Shown: in pieces, positions 37,840 through 40,717 of the stretch
Layout: each line of letters opens with the position of its first letter
Numbering within the stretch: position 1 is the first letter of the stretch
Source: Streptomyces sp. SID9727
GTDB lineage: Bacteria; Actinomycetota; Actinomycetes; Streptomycetales; Streptomycetaceae
Direction: 5' to 3'
DNA: 40,717 bases
Assembly: GCF_010550605.1 (NCBI RefSeq)
Contig: NZ_JAAGNI010000346.1
Span: forward strand, 1-40,717
Position numbers and translations under genes: made by a program
Notes under the pieces: generated by a model
Databases searched by the model: none
Told to the model about the DNA's origin: nothing
Seen by the model: only the letters and a program-made list of their open reading frames with translations

Positions 37840-39570
37840 GTGGATCGTTCCCCCGCCCCGAGCCGCAGAAGACGCCGCACCCGCCCGGTCCTCGGCTCCG
37901 CCGTGGCCGTCGTCGCGGCCGGCGCCCTGACCCTCACCGGGCTCGTGACCAGCGCCGAGGCCGCCGACGTCAACGTCGCCAAGAACGCCGGCTTCGAATC
38001 GGGCCTCGCCAACTGGACGTGTACCGGGAATTCCGGCACCACCGTCTCCTCCCCCGTGCACGGCGGCACCTCCGCCCTCAAGGCCACCCCGGCCGGCCAG
38101 GACAACGCCAAGTGCTCGCAGACCGTGGCCGTCAAGCCCAACTCGACGTACCAGCTCAGCTCCTGGGTGCAGGGCGGGTACGCGTACCTGGGCGCCAGCG
38201 GCACCGGAACCACCGACGTCTCGACGTGGACGCCCGGCTCCACCGGCTGGACGCAGCTGGAGACCAGCTTCACGACCGGCGCGAACACCACGTCCGTCAC
38301 CGTGTACACGCACGGCTGGTACGGCCAGGCCGCCTACTTCGTGGACGACTTCTCGGTGACCGGCCCCGACGGGGGCGGCGGCACCGACCCCGGCCCGTCG
38401 ATCCCCGGCGCCCCGGCCGGACTCGCGGTCGGCTCGACCACCACGTCCTCCGTCGCCCTGTCCTGGAACGCGGTGTCCGGCGCGACCGGCTACACCGTCT
38501 ACAAGGACGGCGTGAAGGCGACCACCTCCACCGGCACCTCGGCCACGGTCACCGGTCTCGCGGCCGACACCGCGTACCAGTTCGCGGTGACCGCCACCAA
38601 CGCGGCCGGTGAGTCCGTGAAGTCGGCGACCGTCAGCGGCCGGACCGCCAAGTCCGGTGGCACCAACCCGAACCCGGGCACCTCCGTGCCGAAGCACGCG
38701 GTCACCGGCTACTGGCAGAACTTCAACAACGGCGCGACCGTCCAGAAGCTCAGCGACGTGCCCGCGAACTACGACATCATCGCGGTCTCCTTCGCCGACG
38801 CCACGACCACGCCCGGCGCCGTCACCTTCAACCTGGACTCGGCCGGCCTGAACGGCTACACCGTCGACCAGTTCAAGGCCGACATCAAGGCGAAGCAGGC
38901 GGCCGGCAAGAACGTCATCATCTCGGTCGGCGGCGAGAAGGGCTCGGTCTCGGTCAACAGCGACGCGTCCGCGGCCAACTTCGCCAACTCCGTCTACTCC
39001 CTGATCCAGGAGTACGGCTTCAACGGCGTCGACATCGACCTGGAGAACGGCCTCAACTCCACGTACATGACGAAGGCGCTGCGTTCGCTGTCGCAGAAGG
39101 CGGGCTCCGGCCTCGTCATCACGATGGCCCCGCAGACCATCGACATGCAGTCCACCGCGGGCGAGTACTTCAAGACGGCGCTCAACATCAAGGACATCCT
39201 GACCGTCGTCAACATGCAGTACTACAACAGCGGTTCCATGCTCGGCTGCGACGGCAAGGTCTACTCGCAGGGCTCGGTGGACTTCCTCACCGCGCTCGCC
39301 TGCATCCAGCTGGAGGGCGGCCTCGACCCGTCGCAGGTCGGCCTCGGCGTCCCCGCCTCCACCCGGGGCGCGGGCAGCGGCTACGTCGCCCCGTCGGTCG
39401 TGAACGCGGCCCTGGACTGCCTGACCAAGGGCACCGGCTGCGGCAGCTTCAAGCCGTCGAAGACGTACCCCGGGGTCCGCGGCGCGATGACCTGGTCGAC
39501 CAACTGGGACGCCACGTCCGGCAACGCCTGGTCGAACGCGGTCGCCCCGCACGTCCACGGCCTGCCGTAA
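37840..39570 (+). CDS. Secreted GH18 chitinase with CBM and fibronectin type III domain
   Basis: A 576-residue enzyme that hydrolyses chitin outside the cell. A signal peptide (about 1-42, basic SRRRRRTRP then VAVVAAGALTLTGL, cleavage after AEA) leads to a carbohydrate-binding module (about 43-175, NAGFESGLANWTC to FVDDFSVTG), a linker, a fibronectin III domain (about 188-272) and a GH18 catalytic domain (about 285-576). The catalytic motif FNGVDIDLE puts the acid/base Glu at 402, with Asp398 and Asp400. GTG 37840 follows GGAGG. The dre-like operator and a strong promoter lie upstream, as for known Streptomyces chitinase genes. Confidence 0.96.
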   Translation: MDRSPAPSRRRRRTRPVLGSAVAVVAAGALTLTGLVTSAEAADVNVAKNAGFESGLANWTCTGNSGTTVSSPVHGGTSALKATPAGQDNAKCSQTVAVKPNSTYQLSSWVQGGYAYLGASGTGTTDVSTWTPGSTGWTQLETSFTTGANTTSVTVYTHGWYGQAAYFVDDFSVTGPDGGGGTDPGPSIPGAPAGLAVGSTTTSSVALSWNAVSGATGYTVYKDGVKATTSTGTSATVTGLAADTAYQFAVTATNAAGESVKSATVSGRTAKSGGTNPNPGTSVPKHAVTGYWQNFNNGATVQKLSDVPANYDIIAVSFADATTTPGAVTFNLDSAGLNGYTVDQFKADIKAKQAAGKNVIISVGGEKGSVSVNSDASAANFANSVYSLIQEYGFNGVDIDLENGLNSTYMTKALRSLSQKAGSGLVITMAPQTIDMQSTAGEYFKTALNIKDILTVVNMQYYNSGSMLGCDGKVYSQGSVDFLTALACIQLEGGLDPSQVGLGVPASTRGAGSGYVAPSVVNAALDCLTKGTGCGSFKPSKTYPGVRGAMTWSTNWDATSGNAWSNAVAPHVHGLP

Positions 39571-39591
39571 ACCACCCACCCCCCTGAGCCA

Positions 39592-39621
39592 GCAGCGCCG
39601 CCGCTCCCCCGGCGGCGCTGC
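39592..39621. terminator. Terminator after the chitinase gene
   Basis: GCAGCGCCGCCG (39592-39603) and CGGCGGCGCTGC (39610-39621) form a perfect 12-bp stem with loop CTCCCC, 22 bases after the stop. Confidence 0.85.
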
Positions 39622-39752
39622 CGCGTGTACGGGACCGGGCTCCGGTACCGGTAACGCAACAGTCCGGTACGGGAGTTGCCTCGCCGCATGGCTGTCCGCG
39701 CGCGGACGTGGCACCGTTGTGGGGCGCGGTGCTGGGGCGAAGGGGGAGCGAC

Positions 39753-40717
39753 ATGGCCGGGGCGCGGATCGAAGCGCTGGGCGGGGACGACCCGGTGACG
39801 CTCGGGCCGTACCGGCTGCTCGGGCGGCTGGCGTCCGGCGGGATGGGCCGGATCTACCTGGCCAGGGCCGGCGGCCGGGACCTCGTCGCCGTGAAGACGC
39901 TCCTCGCGGAGGGCCGGGTCAGCGACACCGACCGCCGGCGCTTCGCCCGTGAGGTGGCGGTCGCGCAGCGGGTGGACAGCGCCTTCACCGCGCGGGTGCG
40001 GGACGCCGATCCGGACGCCGCGCGGCCTTGGATGGCCATCGACTACATCGCCGCGCCCCCGCTCTCCGAACTGGTCCGCTCCTGCGGGGTGCTGCCCGCC
40101 TCGGCCGTCCGGTGGATCGCGGCCGGCACCGCCCAGGCCCTGGTCACGCTGCACGGGGTGGGGATCGTCCACCGCGACGTGAAGCCGCAGAACGTGCTGC
40201 TGCCGCTGGACGGGCCCCGGGTCATCGACTTCGGCATCTCGCACGCCAGCGACCTCACCCTGACGGGCCTCACGCTGGGCACGATCGCCTTCACGTCACC
40301 GGAGCAGGCGCGCGGCGAGGAGTCCACGGCCGCGTCCGACGTGTACTCGCTGGGTGCCACGCTCTTCCTGCTGGCCACCGGCCGGGCGCCCTACCGCCCG
40401 GACGGCGACACGCTCCGGCTGCTGGCCCGGGTGCAGCGCGGCGAACTCGATCTGACCGGGCTGCCCAAGGAACTGGTCGCGACGGTCCGGCCGTGCCTGG
40501 CCGTGCAGCCCCGGCACCGCCCGACCCCCGCCGAGCTGCTGGCCCGCTTCCGGGAACAGCAGGCCGGGCTGCCGATGACGACGAGCGGCACGCGCTGGCT
40601 GCCGCCGCGCTGGACGGCGCTGATCGACGCGTACGCGAAGCAGGGCCTGGAGTGGGCGGGCGGCCGGCCCCCGGGCGGCCCGTCGCCCGCCCCGACCGTG
40701 ACGCAGCGGACGCGCGC
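39753..40717 (+). CDS. Serine/threonine protein kinase (3' partial)
   Basis: A Hanks-type kinase cut by the window end after about 321 residues. The glycine loop is LGRLASGGMGRIYLA (23-37), catalytic Lys48 is in VAVKTL, the catalytic loop VHRDVKPQN has Asp142 with Asn146, DFG is at 159-161, and the activation segment runs to TSPEQARG. SDVYSLGATLFLLATGRAPY is standard for the family. Residues from about 285 on are Pro/Gly-rich linker, probably leading to a membrane helix or sensor domain beyond the window. ATG 39753 follows AGGGGGAG. Substrates are unknown. Confidence 0.95.
   Translation, partial: MAGARIEALGGDDPVTLGPYRLLGRLASGGMGRIYLARAGGRDLVAVKTLLAEGRVSDTDRRRFAREVAVAQRVDSAFTARVRDADPDAARPWMAIDYIAAPPLSELVRSCGVLPASAVRWIAAGTAQALVTLHGVGIVHRDVKPQNVLLPLDGPRVIDFGISHASDLTLTGLTLGTIAFTSPEQARGEESTAASDVYSLGATLFLLATGRAPYRPDGDTLRLLARVQRGELDLTGLPKELVATVRPCLAVQPRHRPTPAELLARFREQQAGLPMTTSGTRWLPPRWTALIDAYAKQGLEWAGGRPPGGPSPAPTVTQRTR

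Noticed and set aside
36601..39714. 1037-codon minus-strand frame across chitinase and upstream region
   Set aside because: It overlaps the chitinase on the opposite strand and the zinc-ribbon gene in another frame, so it is a chance open frame.
1..40717. Mobile elements, tRNA genes, CRISPR arrays, attachment sites
   Set aside because: No transposase or integrase motif, no tRNA-like cloverleaf, and no regularly spaced direct repeats were seen.

Overview
The window looks like Streptomyces chromosome. It is very GC-rich with G or C at almost every third codon position in real genes, GTG and TTG starts are common, and many genes overlap by four bases (GTGA or ATGA). The gene content fits too: an SpoIIE-type phosphatase fused to an RsbW-like kinase domain, AhpC/AhpD/OxyR, a PIN-PhoH protein, a Tad-type pilus operon, and a chitinase with a DasR-like operator. 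I see no tRNA, rRNA, insertion sequence, integrase, phage gene or CRISPR array. It reads as core or near-core chromosome rather than an island.

Layout: (1) 1-5.6 kb holds a phosphatase cut by the window edge, a convergent class A penicillin-binding protein, and a divergent two-gene unit of an SPFH membrane protein and a tiny ribbon-helix-helix protein. (2) 5.7-9.3 kb is a translationally coupled PadR repressor, ABC ATPase and FtsX-like permease operon with a perfect operator. (3) 9.3-11.5 kb is oxyR diverging from ahpC-ahpD, with a 37-bp OxyR-type site between them. (4) 11.6-16.5 kb, all on the minus strand: an AI-2E-type exporter, a secreted lytic-transglycosylase-like protein with a long leader, a PIN-PhoH ATPase and an isoprenyl diphosphate synthase. 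(5) 16.7-24.4 kb carries an aldo/keto reductase next to a probable 6C small RNA, then small enzymes and hypotheticals, a methyltransferase, a TadV-like prepilin peptidase, a DUF192 protein, a GNAT enzyme, a DinB-fold protein and a YihY-type membrane protein. (6) 24.4-26.3 kb is an ABC-F ribosome-protection gene whose leader has a leaderless four-codon ORF followed by a strong hairpin. (7) 26.5-28.2 kb is a secreted FG-GAP repeat protein. (8) 28.2-37.5 kb is a twelve-gene minus-strand Tad pilus operon running from a zinc-ribbon protein to an OmpA-like protein. (9) 37.7-40.7 kb is a secreted GH18 chitinase under a dre-like operator and a Ser/Thr kinase cut by the window end.

How the genes work together: the prepilin peptidase at 20 kb is the natural processing enzyme for the Flp pilin and two TadE proteins of the operon at 30-34 kb, each of which has a Gly|Gln cleavage site with Glu at +5. 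TadA powers assembly, TadB/TadC form the membrane platform, and CpaE/CpaB complete the machine. The lipoprotein and OmpA-like protein at the end of the operon may anchor it to the peptidoglycan of this monoderm cell. The strongest regulatory signal is the ABC-F leader, whose geometry is that of antibiotic-induced, ribosome-mediated attenuation.
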